A DNA stretch of 64,000 nucleotides. Source: Salibacter sp031581065. Its GTDB lineage: Bacteria > Bacteroidota > Bacteroidia > Flavobacteriales_G > Salibacteraceae. The notes beneath the pieces were generated by a model. It saw only the letters and a program-made list of their open reading frames with translations, was not told the origin of the DNA and ran no database searches. This document shows, in pieces, positions 49,923 through 57,556 of this stretch. Both the position numbers and the translations under genes were made by a program. Position 1 is the first letter of the stretch. Every line of letters starts with the position of its first letter. The DNA lies in NCBI RefSeq assembly GCF_031581065.1, contig NZ_JAVLBN010000002.1, positions 62,001-126,000 on the forward strand, in the 5' to 3' direction.

Positions 49923-51809
49923 ATGCGAAAAATTTTGAATGTCCTCATTCTTCTTTTTATCACGGTCAGAGCCATAAGCCAACCCGAGTTCTCCGTAGAA
50001 AAACCGGAAGTGATTATCGAAAGTGTTCCCACTGAGGTAACACTGCATTTTGACGAGTTCCCTGCTTCAGATAAAATTGTGATCAACGGATCTGAATATA
50101 AGATTAATACAAACAAAAAAAATGTAGTTGTAGAGCATAAATTTTCTTCAAATGATGAGCAATTATCAGTTCAATCGGGCTCAAAAACTAAAACATCGCC
50201 CGTCAACCCAATTTCACTTTGGCTGAGCATTGTTCCGCCTTTACTCGCTATTGTGATGGCTCTTATTTTTCGCGAAGTTCTCACCTCACTTTTCCTGGGT
50301 ATTTTTACCGGTACAGCTATCATTGGCTATCACAGTGATGGTCTATCCGGAATAGGATCTGGTTTTCTCTCCATTTTTGATGAATATGTCATTGGAGCAT
50401 TGAATTCATGGGATCACTTAGCTGTAATTTTATTTTCCATGACGATAGGAGCTGTTGTTACAGTAATCTCCAAAAATGGTGGTATGCAGGGCGTTGTAAA
50501 CCGAATTTCTAAAAAAGCCAAAACTGCTAAGGGTGGACAGTTAGCGACATATATCCTGGGGATTTCTATTTTCTTTGATGATTACGCCAATACGCTGGTT
50601 GTGGGGAATACGATGCGAGCTGTAACCGATAAATTAAAGGTTAGTCGCGAAAAACTGGCGTATCTTGTTGATTCAACAGCAGCACCAATTGCAGCAGTAG
50701 CTTTCGTCACAACGTGGATAGGAGCTGAACTGGGTTACATCCAGGATGGTGTGAATACAATTCCGCAGTTGAATGAAGGTGCTTACAGTATTTTTCTCAA
50801 TTCCCTGAGTTTCTCGTTTTACCCAATTTTCACACTTGCTTTTGTGTTGATGCTCATCCTGTTTCAGCGTGATTATGGTCCAATGCTCAAAGCAGAAAAC
50901 AAAGCACGTAAAACAGGTGAAGTACTCAGCGAGAGTTCCAGTATGGAAACTTCAGAACTGGAAGAGTTTGAACGAAAAGAAGGAATTCCGATGCGCCCAG
51001 TCAACGCGATTATTCCGGTTCTGATTATTGTACTGGGAACAATCATCGGGTTGTTTTATACGGGATGGGATTCTGAAATTTGGCAAGATGAAAGTCTCGG
51101 GTTAACCAGAAAGTTATCTTACATAATTGGGCAAAGTGACAGTTACACTTCACTTCTTTGGTCATCACTAACCGGACTTGTGGTGGCTATTCTCATGACA
51201 ATTGCCCAACGACTATTAACTCTCCAGGAAGTTATGGACTCTGTTGTGGGAGGGTACAAAAGCATGATTACTGCAATGATGATTTTGACTCTTGCCTGGA
51301 GTTTGGCTCAAATCACTCAGGATATGCATACAGCAGCTTTTTTAAAGCAACTGTGGTCTCCTGAGTTATCACCTGTTTTTATTCCGGCTATTACGTTTTT
51401 ATTAGCCGCGCTAGTGGCTTTTTCTACTGGTTCATCATGGGGAACGATGGCAATTCTTTATCCGCTATTGCTACCGGCAACCTATCAAATTGCTGCGAGT
51501 GCAGGATTTGAGCACGGAGAAATAATGCCGCTATTTTACAATGTTGTTTCGTGTATTTTAGCAGGATCGGTATTGGGTGATCATTGTTCACCAATTTCTG
51601 ATACTACTATTTTAAGCTCTCTATCTGCTGATTGTCATCACATTGATCACGTGAGGACTCAACTCCCTTACGCTTTGAGTGTTGGTGGTGTCGCTATCTT
51701 TTTTGGTACACTCCCTGCAGCATTCGGAATACCGTCATGGATTTTATTCCCTGTGGGCATCGGAATACTGGTTCTGATCGTGAGGTATTTTGGGAAAAGC
51801 TCAGCATAA
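49923..51809 (+). CDS. nhaC: NhaC-family sodium/proton antiporter with exported N-terminal domain
   Basis: A 628-residue transporter. The N-terminus is unusual: a signal peptide (~1-20; cleavage near ISQPEF) and an Ig/beta-sandwich-like domain of ~70 residues (~21-92) come before the transporter itself. The NhaC core (~95-628) has about twelve helices, including FFDDYANTLVVGNTMR (~219), STAAPIAAVAFVTTWIG and GSVLGDHCSPISDTTILSS (~539), all diagnostic. It probably exports sodium in exchange for protons, which fits marine or brackish life. A repeat copy at 49964 encodes Val-Arg-Ala in the signal peptide. Confidence 0.9.
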   Translation: MRKILNVLILLFITVRAISQPEFSVEKPEVIIESVPTEVTLHFDEFPASDKIVINGSEYKINTNKKNVVVEHKFSSNDEQLSVQSGSKTKTSPVNPISLWLSIVPPLLAIVMALIFREVLTSLFLGIFTGTAIIGYHSDGLSGIGSGFLSIFDEYVIGALNSWDHLAVILFSMTIGAVVTVISKNGGMQGVVNRISKKAKTAKGGQLATYILGISIFFDDYANTLVVGNTMRAVTDKLKVSREKLAYLVDSTAAPIAAVAFVTTWIGAELGYIQDGVNTIPQLNEGAYSIFLNSLSFSFYPIFTLAFVLMLILFQRDYGPMLKAENKARKTGEVLSESSSMETSELEEFERKEGIPMRPVNAIIPVLIIVLGTIIGLFYTGWDSEIWQDESLGLTRKLSYIIGQSDSYTSLLWSSLTGLVVAILMTIAQRLLTLQEVMDSVVGGYKSMITAMMILTLAWSLAQITQDMHTAAFLKQLWSPELSPVFIPAITFLLAALVAFSTGSSWGTMAILYPLLLPATYQIAASAGFEHGEIMPLFYNVVSCILAGSVLGDHCSPISDTTILSSLSADCHHIDHVRTQLPYALSVGGVAIFFGTLPAAFGIPSWILFPVGIGILVLIVRYFGKSSA

Positions 51810-51838
51810 AAAAAGCCCCGCCATTATTGACGAGGCCC
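51809..51838 (+). terminator. Possible terminator after the antiporter gene
   Basis: An imperfect GC-rich hairpin (GCCCCGCCA / TGACGAGGC) between convergent genes has an A-run on its left, so it may mainly serve the minus strand. Confidence 0.45.
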
Positions 51839-51881
51839 CCTCACATATAACCTAACCCTATATCAACTCAACTATGAAAAT

Positions 51882-52184
51882 TTATTTCTCTTCAAGTTTT
51901 TGTATCAGTTTACTAACTGCTGTCTCTTCTTTTGGATTGTATGTATCAACGACAACACCTAGCTTTTTGTTTTGTTTTGAGATTGCATATAGGACAGACA
52001 TATCTGCCGGGTTCGTCATTCCCTCAAACCGGTGATGTTCATCAATTTGAAGATCATCACTATTTATTCTTGTATTGTTATCCTCAACAGTAAGGTCATC
52101 GTAAATTTTTAATTCATCTTTATAACCTCTGTTGTTGAGTTCTTTGATTGCTTCAACCAGGGTGTTGTATTGATTGTTTGACAT
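51882..52184 (-). CDS. Small protein of a family often misnamed phosphoribosylpyrophosphate synthetase
   Basis: A 100-residue soluble acidic protein. The conserved core is LVEAIKELNNRGY at the start, IDEHHRFEGMTNPADMSVLYAIS in the middle and LGVVVDTYNPKEE near the end. I recall Bacteroidota proteins of this pattern carrying a synthetase name that is not supported: the PRPP synthetase fold needs three times this length. It is part of the stress cluster, next to a coiled-coil protein and Dps. Confidence 0.65.
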   Translation of the reverse strand: MSNNQYNTLVEAIKELNNRGYKDELKIYDDLTVEDNNTRINSDDLQIDEHHRFEGMTNPADMSVLYAISKQNKKLGVVVDTYNPKEETAVSKLIQKLEEK

Positions 52185-52191
52185 ACAGTTA

Positions 52192-52632
52192 TTATTTATT
52201 TTGGTCAGAACTCATGTAAGTTCTGTATGATTTATCTAATGATTCGAGATTCTTTTTGGTTATGGTAAGATCATCCTTGTCGTGAGAACGCAATTGGTCT
52301 TTTTCGGTAACAAGCAGGTCCTTATATTCTATCAACTTTGCTCGTTTAACTTCTAGCTTTTCGAGCTCAGTATCTTTAGCTGATCCCATTTTATTATCAA
52401 TATCGGCAACTTTAGTATCGATTGCGTTAATTTTATCATCTATTGATTTATTGAGTTCAGCTTTAGTATTTAATACTGCCTGCTCAGTTTGATTTGGAAC
52501 GATTTCAGCTTCTTTTTCTACCATTAGGCCTAGGCTAGCTAGTACTGCTGATAGTATTACTGTTCCAAAAATAACGCCTAAAGATTTTCTTACTTTGCGT
52601 CCTCTTCCCTTCTTTATTTCATCACTTACCAT
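52192..52632 (-). CDS. Single-span membrane protein with coiled coil
   Basis: About 146 residues: a basic N-terminus, one membrane helix (~15-37), then a long charged helix-rich region with heptad-like Leu/Ile spacing (~50-135, DKINAIDTKVADIDNKMG and similar). No family recognised. The frame opens at 52692 within dps; the ATG at 52632 (MVSDEIKKGRG) leaves a 29-base gap and is preferred. Located between dps and the small acidic gene, all on the minus strand. Confidence 0.65.
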   Translation of the reverse strand: MVSDEIKKGRGRKVRKSLGVIFGTVILSAVLASLGLMVEKEAEIVPNQTEQAVLNTKAELNKSIDDKINAIDTKVADIDNKMGSAKDTELEKLEVKRAKLIEYKDLLVTEKDQLRSHDKDDLTITKKNLESLDKSYRTYMSSDQNK

Positions 52633-52661
52633 AATTCCTCCGTTCTTAAAATTCTTATTAA

Positions 52662-53198
52662 TTATTTTTCTAGCATACTTCTCAACATCCATGAAGTTTT
52701 TTCGTGGAAATCAAGTCGTTCAGTAATCAAATCGATTGTTGCTTCATCACCTGCATTATCTGCCGGATCAAGCGCTTTTCTCAGTGAACGTGTTACAGTT
52801 TCGTGTGCTTCTAATAAATCTGCCACCATCTCCATTTGACTTAAATTGCTGTTAGGAATGTTTACTGAAGTCATATCATTAAACTCTGTAAGCGTTCCTG
52901 GAGATTTGAATCCGAGAGCTCTAATTCGTTCAGCAATTTCATCAACTGCACCAAATATATCTTCGTAATGTTCTTCAGTCATTAAATGAATATCTCTGAA
53001 TAAAGAACCCTGAACATTCCAGTGATAATTTTGTGTCATGAGCATAAGGCAATAAGTATCAGCTAAAACTTTACCCATTGCATTGGCAATTTCACTTCTG
53101 TGCTCTTTTGACATTCCTGTATTAACTTTTAAAGTCATCGGACTTGGACTTTCAACATTCATTTCTTCTAATTCAACTGCTTTACTCTTCGTACTCAT
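52662..53198 (-). CDS. dps: Dps family DNA-protecting ferritin
   Basis: A 178-residue mini-ferritin that oxidises Fe(II) with peroxide and shields DNA. The intersubunit ferroxidase ligands are visible in NYHWNVQGSLFRDIH and EEHYEDIFGAVDEIAERIR (His, His, Asp, Glu). The C-terminus has no long lysine tail, and the N-terminal ~25 residues are acidic rather than basic, so direct DNA binding is uncertain. First gene of the minus-strand stress set at 51882-53198. Confidence 0.92.
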   Translation of the reverse strand: MSTKSKAVELEEMNVESPSPMTLKVNTGMSKEHRSEIANAMGKVLADTYCLMLMTQNYHWNVQGSLFRDIHLMTEEHYEDIFGAVDEIAERIRALGFKSPGTLTEFNDMTSVNIPNSNLSQMEMVADLLEAHETVTRSLRKALDPADNAGDEATIDLITERLDFHEKTSWMLRSMLEK

Positions 53199-53493
53199 AA
53201 ATTTTTGTTTTGAAATTTCACTGTTTATTGTGAAAAGATTATTCCATCATTTCAATAATAAACAGTTAAATCTCTGTAATTCTGTATTTTATCATAAATA
53301 CCAGCGAAAGTTTTCAAAATGAATACAACTTTACTGTAGCGATTATTCCCCAATCACTTTATGAATCGTGTGAAAAATGTAACACTTATTATAATCTATG
53401 TCGCTGAAGCCTTTAATATATGTATGGCACGAAACTTCCTTAATACAATATGAATTTGTATTTTTAACAATTAAAAACAATAAATTAATAATT

Positions 53494-53730
53494 ATGAGTA
53501 GATCAACAGACATATTAATTTCAGGAATTGCAGGATTGGCAGTAGGGTTTACAGCAGGAATTCTTTTAGCTCCACAAAGTGGTAAAGAAACACGTGATCA
53601 AATCAGTCATAAAGTAGATGATTTAGTTAAAGAATTAGACACATTAAAAGACAAAACGGCTGAGATGGCCAATAATGCTACTAATTCTGCAAACGAAGCT
53701 GCTAAGAAAGAAGCTGAAACAAAATCATAA
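53494..53730 (+). CDS. YtxH domain protein
   Basis: A 78-residue protein. One N-terminal membrane helix with the YtxH pattern (GLAVGFTAGILLAPQSGKETR, ~13-33) is followed by a helical, Lys/Glu/Ala-rich tail. YtxH proteins are linked to general stress in firmicutes and are typical of Bacteroidota stress clusters. The open frame starts at 53398, but the ATG at 53494 begins the family sequence. It is followed 4 bases later by the holin-like gene. Confidence 0.8.
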   Translation: MSRSTDILISGIAGLAVGFTAGILLAPQSGKETRDQISHKVDDLVKELDTLKDKTAEMANNATNSANEAAKKEAETKS

Positions 53731-53734
53731 TAAA

Positions 53735-54088
53735 ATGATGAACGAGATTAAAGAGGATTTAAACTCCTTAAAATCTGAAGCTACAGAATATGCCAGGTTG
53801 AGATATGACCTCCTTCAATTGAAGTCGATCGACCTGGCGTCTAACACGGGGGCTCGCTTAATGGCGGCCTTCTTTTTAGCTTTGGTATGCCTTGGTATTT
53901 TAATTTTTGCAGGGTTTGGATTAGCCTTTTATTTAGGTTCTGTATTCGATAATTACTCTGTGGGATTTTTTATCGTAACAGGTATAATTTTGGTTTTGAC
54001 CATCATAGGAGTGATTTTCAATGAAGCACTAGTTATTAAACCTTTTAGAAGATTGTTATTGAAATGGATCATCAAAAAGAAAAAATAA
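53735..54088 (+). CDS. Phage-holin-like family membrane protein (stress cluster type)
   Basis: A 117-residue protein with an N-terminal charged helix (KEDLNSLKSEATEYARLRYDLL), two membrane helices (~45-70, 77-98) and a Lys-rich C-terminus. The pattern is that of the so-called phage holin/superfamily YqjE proteins, here chromosomal and not in a prophage. In the Bacteroidota such genes accompany YtxH genes, as here. Start 53735 is the first Met in a plausible context. It overlaps the next gene by 25 bases. Confidence 0.75.
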   Translation: MMNEIKEDLNSLKSEATEYARLRYDLLQLKSIDLASNTGARLMAAFFLALVCLGILIFAGFGLAFYLGSVFDNYSVGFFIVTGIILVLTIIGVIFNEALVIKPFRRLLLKWIIKKKK

Positions 54089-54381
54089 GTACTCAGCTTT
54101 CTGAGATTCGAGATTATCATGATTTGGAAATCATGATTCACGAAAAAGAACAGTTGCTCGAGTTAAAAGAACAGCAACTTAAGTTGAGAAGAGATTTAGT
54201 TTACGCAAGAATTGAACAGAAATTTGGTGTTTCTACAAACCACTTTGATGGGTTTAAATTAGTGAGAGGACTATTATCTAGTTTACTTGAAGCTAAGCCA
54301 GAGTTGAAAAACAGTTCATTTATCCCATTTATTTCCAAAGCTCTTAAGATTGTACCGGCAGTGATAAAAATGTTTCGTTAG
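54064..54381 (+). CDS. Small helical protein of the stress operon
   Basis: A 105-residue protein, mostly charged alpha-helix (~1-55, rich in Glu/Leu/Lys with coiled-coil character), followed by a less polar stretch. No family recognised. It overlaps the upstream gene by 25 bases, so it is the third gene of the YtxH-holin operon. Its 3' end overlaps the convergent kinase gene by 4 bases. Confidence 0.65.
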   Translation: MDHQKEKISTQLSEIRDYHDLEIMIHEKEQLLELKEQQLKLRRDLVYARIEQKFGVSTNHFDGFKLVRGLLSSLLEAKPELKNSSFIPFISKALKIVPAVIKMFR

Positions 54382-55757
54382 CAGGGCCCGGGGTTTAAGT
54401 AGCAATAAAATGTAGTCCCTTCTCCAGGTTTACTCTTAACGTGAATTTTGGAGTTGTGGGCTTTTATTATATTTAGTGAACTTGTAAGGCCAAGCCCCAT
54501 TCCACCACGTTTTCCAGTTTGAAAAGGGTCGTATATTCGTTCCAGCTCTTCATCATTCATTCCTTTTCCATTATCGCGAATACTCACTACTGCTCTTCCT
54601 TCATTTTCCCAAATACTCAACCAAACTTTACCACTATTGGTTGGAACTGCTTCTGTTGCATTGATTACAATATTGGTCAATGCCATAACCATTTTATCAT
54701 AATCGATACAAACAGTCTTATCACGTAGTGAGTTTCGTTTGTGAAACTTCACGTTTGTGAGTTCAAATCTATCTTTGGTCGATTCTTCAACAGCTTTGAT
54801 AAGTTTATTAGTTGGCACCTCCCTCAACTGAATAGAGGTTGGCTTTGTTGATTGAAGTATTTCATTGATGAGATTGTTGATTCTTTTTGAGTTTCTGCTG
54901 ATGATATCAAAATATAATTCAGCCTCCTCAGAGACAGACTTCTCATTCTCTTTTAAGTGATCGAGTGCTAAATCAATATTTGTAAGTGGATTGCGTACTT
55001 CATGTGCTATGCTCCTTGAAATCCTGGAAGTGAGTAGCATTTTCTCATCCCGCAAGTTTTCCCTATCAGCCTCCAGTTGTCTTGTAACATCCTGTGAGAT
55101 CATCAATGATGAAAGTACCTTTCCGTAATCATCCTGTACCGGAATAAACTCTATTTTAAAATGTACATTTTTAACCTTTTTGAAGATTTTCAGTTCCTCT
55201 CCCTCCCATGTACGTTTGAGGTATCCTTCAATCTCTGATAATTTATTTGGAGGTAGAATTTCGTTCAGTTGTTTTCCTTCAAGCTTAGTTCTTGAACAGT
55301 CAAATGCTTTAAGTCCTGGGCCCTGGGCAACAGCTATATCCATTGTGTTTTGAAATAGTACGAAAAAGGTTTTAGGAATATGCTGGGCGAGAGAGCGCAA
55401 CTGCTTTTCTTTTTCTTTTACCGTTTCCAGGTTGACCTCTTCTTTTGTTGTTGGCGTTATAACAGAGATCGTGTATTTATCAAGCTTGCCTTCTCGCATT
55501 GTACACCATATTTGCCTGCCTGATCTTGGCTTTATGGTAATAAGCTTCTGGTTCTGACCGTAACTAACCGGCCCCCTATTAGATTTTATCAAATTCTTAA
55601 TTGATAAATTTTGAAGATCTTCAACTTTAAAGCCAAATGTACTGGCAAATGATTGATTTACAGTTTCTATCTTTTGATCCCTGTGAACGAGAACGGGAAG
55701 TGGAAGATGCTTATAAGCTTCAAAAAAATCTTTTACGTCTTCATTCATATTCATCAT
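54378..55757 (-). CDS. PAS-domain histidine kinase (NtrB-like)
   Basis: A 459-residue soluble kinase. Two PAS-like units (~10-80, ~120-230) are followed by HisKA with SIAHEVRNPLTN (His ~251) and a HATPase with MVMALTNIVINATEA, RDNGKGM and GGMGLGLT. No membrane helix, so it senses a cytoplasmic signal. The stop of the upstream regulator gene overlaps its start by 4 bases (55754-55757), so kinase and sigma-54 activator form a couple. A repeat copy at 55550 encodes Gly-Gln-Asn. Confidence 0.9.
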   Translation of the reverse strand: MMNMNEDVKDFFEAYKHLPLPVLVHRDQKIETVNQSFASTFGFKVEDLQNLSIKNLIKSNRGPVSYGQNQKLITIKPRSGRQIWCTMREGKLDKYTISVITPTTKEEVNLETVKEKEKQLRSLAQHIPKTFFVLFQNTMDIAVAQGPGLKAFDCSRTKLEGKQLNEILPPNKLSEIEGYLKRTWEGEELKIFKKVKNVHFKIEFIPVQDDYGKVLSSLMISQDVTRQLEADRENLRDEKMLLTSRISRSIAHEVRNPLTNIDLALDHLKENEKSVSEEAELYFDIISRNSKRINNLINEILQSTKPTSIQLREVPTNKLIKAVEESTKDRFELTNVKFHKRNSLRDKTVCIDYDKMVMALTNIVINATEAVPTNSGKVWLSIWENEGRAVVSIRDNGKGMNDEELERIYDPFQTGKRGGMGLGLTSSLNIIKAHNSKIHVKSKPGEGTTFYCYLNPGPC

Positions 55758-57166
55758 AACGTTAAATCGAGCTGACTCATTTTGTTGTAGAGTGTTTTGC
55801 GGTCTACTCCCAGTATTTTAGAAGCTTCAGACTTGTTCCCGTTCACTCTTTTAAGAGCCCGAATAATGGTTTTTCTCTCAGCAACGGCAACAGCCTCCTT
55901 AAGTGTTACAGGAGTTTGTTCCTCATAATCATTATTCCATTCCTGATTCCACATTTCCTCAGGCAATGAGTTAAGCGTAATATTATCTTCACTCTCCAAC
56001 AAAACAGCCCGCTTCACAGTGTTTTTAAGTTCTCGCAAGTTCCCGTGCCAGGGATATTTCTTAAGTTGATCAAGAGCTTTTGAGCTAACTCCTTTTATTG
56101 ACTTATTGAGATCGCTATTGGCCTTTTCAATAAAAAGATTGAGGAAAGCTTCTAAATCCTCTGGTCGTTTACGAAGCGGTGGTATTTCAATTTTAAATTC
56201 GTTTAACCGATGGTACAAATCCTCTCTAAACTCACCATTTTCTACAGACCTGGAGAGATCTTCATTTGTAGCCACTAAAACACGAACATCAATATCAACA
56301 GGCTTTTCAGACCCCAGGCGAGTAACTCTTCGTTCCTCCAAAACCCGTAAAAGCTTTACCTGATTGTCGTATGATAAATTTCCAACTTCATCGAGAAAAA
56401 GTGTGCCTGTGTGAGCACGTTCAAAAGATCCCAATTTCTTTTGTAGAGCACCTGTAAAAGCCCCTTTTTCGTGTCCAAAAAGAGAACTCCCAGATAGATT
56501 CTCTGGTAATGCTCCACAATCAACCGCCACAAAAGGGTTGCTTGATCTATTGCTGTTGTAATGAATCCTTCTGGCTGCGTATTCTTTTCCGGACCCGGTT
56601 TCGCCCGTAATTATTACTGACATATCTGTAGGAGCTACCAAATCGATATGTTTTGTAACCTGTTGAGCTTGTGGACTATTTCCAACAACATAAACAGTTT
56701 TTTGGTCAGATCCTCTCTTAGCCGATCTTTTAACCCTCTTGCTGGCTTTATGTCGCCTTTCTGGCATGGGGCTGTGAACAGGAGTTTCATCAACCGCATC
56801 AGCCTTTCGTTTTTTGAGAGCTTCTTTAATTCTCATCAAAATCTCTTCAGGTTGAATAGGCTTTGTTACATAGTCAAATGCACCGCGCTTGATTGTTTTG
56901 ATAGCTGTTTTCACATCACCGTACCCGGTAATAATGATAACCTGTACATTCTGATGTTTTTCCTTGATTTTTTTCAGAACCTCTTCTCCGTCAAAATCCG
57001 GTAGTCTAAAATCGAGTAATACGAGATCAGGCTTATCAGCAGTTATCTTTTTTAAAGCATCAAGGCCAGATTCTGATACATCAACATTAAAGTTGTTCCG
57101 TTCTAAAAACCTTTTTAACAACAACCCAATATCCGGATCATCATCAGCAATCAAAATTTTTTCCAT
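55754..57166 (-). CDS. Sigma-54-dependent response regulator (NtrC family)
   Basis: A 470-residue activator. Receiver domain (~1-120) with phospho-acceptor Asp in LVLLDFRLPDFDG; a basic linker (~125-160); the AAA+ domain (~165-400) with Walker A GETGSGKE (~189), GAFTGA (~237, needed to contact sigma-54), and Walker B FLDEVGNL; and a Fis-type helix-turn-helix at the end (NKSEASKILGVDRKTLYNK). Output depends on RpoN, not in this window. A repeat copy at 56704 encodes Gly-Ser-Asp in the linker. Targets are not visible; a -12/-24 site was not found by eye. Confidence 0.93.
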   Translation of the reverse strand: MEKILIADDDPDIGLLLKRFLERNNFNVDVSESGLDALKKITADKPDLVLLDFRLPDFDGEEVLKKIKEKHQNVQVIIITGYGDVKTAIKTIKRGAFDYVTKPIQPEEILMRIKEALKKRKADAVDETPVHSPMPERRHKASKRVKRSAKRGSDQKTVYVVGNSPQAQQVTKHIDLVAPTDMSVIITGETGSGKEYAARRIHYNSNRSSNPFVAVDCGALPENLSGSSLFGHEKGAFTGALQKKLGSFERAHTGTLFLDEVGNLSYDNQVKLLRVLEERRVTRLGSEKPVDIDVRVLVATNEDLSRSVENGEFREDLYHRLNEFKIEIPPLRKRPEDLEAFLNLFIEKANSDLNKSIKGVSSKALDQLKKYPWHGNLRELKNTVKRAVLLESEDNITLNSLPEEMWNQEWNNDYEEQTPVTLKEAVAVAERKTIIRALKRVNGNKSEASKILGVDRKTLYNKMSQLDLTL

Positions 57167-57196
57167 GCTTCAAATGTACAAAGTGTAGAAAAATAA

Positions 57197-57544
57197 CTAC
57201 ACACCAATAGCTTCAGAAAGTCGAGAAAAATTGAGCGGTTTAGATATAAAAGAAATAACCCCTAAAGATTTAGCCCTTTCTTTTTCTTCATCAGTGTCAT
57301 AAGCACTATTAATAACAACCTTACAATCAGGATATCTATCATTTAAATAAGGAATAAACTCAAAACCTGAACCATCAGGAAGGTTTAAATCAAGCAAGAC
57401 AAAATCTGGTGTGAACTCTTTCAAAAGTTCTCTAGCTTCATTGAGTCCAGATGCTCTTTTAACATCCAGTCCTTTCTTCTTAAAAAACGATAAAATCAAC
57501 TGTGCAGAATCGTTTTCATCTTCTATCAAAAGCAAACGAACCAT
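57197..57544 (-). CDS. Stand-alone response-regulator receiver
   Basis: A 115-residue receiver domain only. Acidic pocket LLIEDENDSAQ, phospho-acceptor Asp in FVLLDLNLPDGSG (~50) and Lys in ISFISKPLNF are all present. The frame opens at 57556 (MVVSMVRLLL); MVRLLLIEDE at 57544 is the family start. It precedes the sigma-54 activator by about 30 bases and probably works in the same phosphorelay, for example as a phosphate sink or relay. Confidence 0.88.
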   Translation of the reverse strand: MVRLLLIEDENDSAQLILSFFKKKGLDVKRASGLNEARELLKEFTPDFVLLDLNLPDGSGFEFIPYLNDRYPDCKVVINSAYDTDEEKERAKSLGVISFISKPLNFSRLSEAIGV

Positions 57545-57556
57545 ACTTACTACCAT

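Larger units (their letters stand above)
1442..56713. repeat. Dispersed 11-base repeat YGGTCAGANCC, 36 exact copies
   Basis: Left edge of each GGTCAGANCC core, found by reading both strands. Forward: 1442, 3999, 4829, 8233, 10213, 11666, 14355, 15985, 17992, 18972, 23490, 25666, 28727, 33073, 37448, 38872, 49964, 56704. Reverse (GGNTCTGACC): 3958, 6342, 12961, 15731, 17675, 19075, 22467, 24069, 25731, 27603, 33399, 33636, 35293, 38309, 38995, 42566, 46126, 55550. All 36 have a pyrimidine before GG. N is T in 13, A in 10, G in 10 and C in 3. Twenty-eight lie in intact coding sequence, 2 in a pseudogene and 6 between genes. About 0.1-0.2 copies are expected by chance at ~40% GC. Counted by hand, so a few may be missed. 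Confidence 0.93.

Noticed and set aside
51882..52184. Naming the 100-residue gene as phosphoribosylpyrophosphate synthetase
   Set aside because: Far too short, and no PRPP-binding or ATP-binding motif is visible; the name seems to be a propagated database label.
13076..54005. One-mismatch versions of the repeat (for example 13076, 23012, 24235, 39361, 44681, 52203, 53995)
   Set aside because: About a dozen were noticed, not far above what chance would give for single-mismatch versions, so they were left out of the count.
53735..54088. Holin-like gene as evidence of a prophage
   Set aside because: No other phage gene, attachment site or integrase is nearby; the family is common in chromosomal stress clusters of this phylum.
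1442..56713. Reading the repeat as a Chi site or a chromosome-polarising (KOPS-like) motif
   Set aside because: Both kinds of motif are strongly biased to one strand along a replichore. Here 18 copies point each way with no visible run of one orientation over 64 kb.
1442..56713. Reading the repeat as a protein-domain motif
   Set aside because: It is read in at least five different residue patterns, on sense and antisense strands, in unrelated proteins and between genes.
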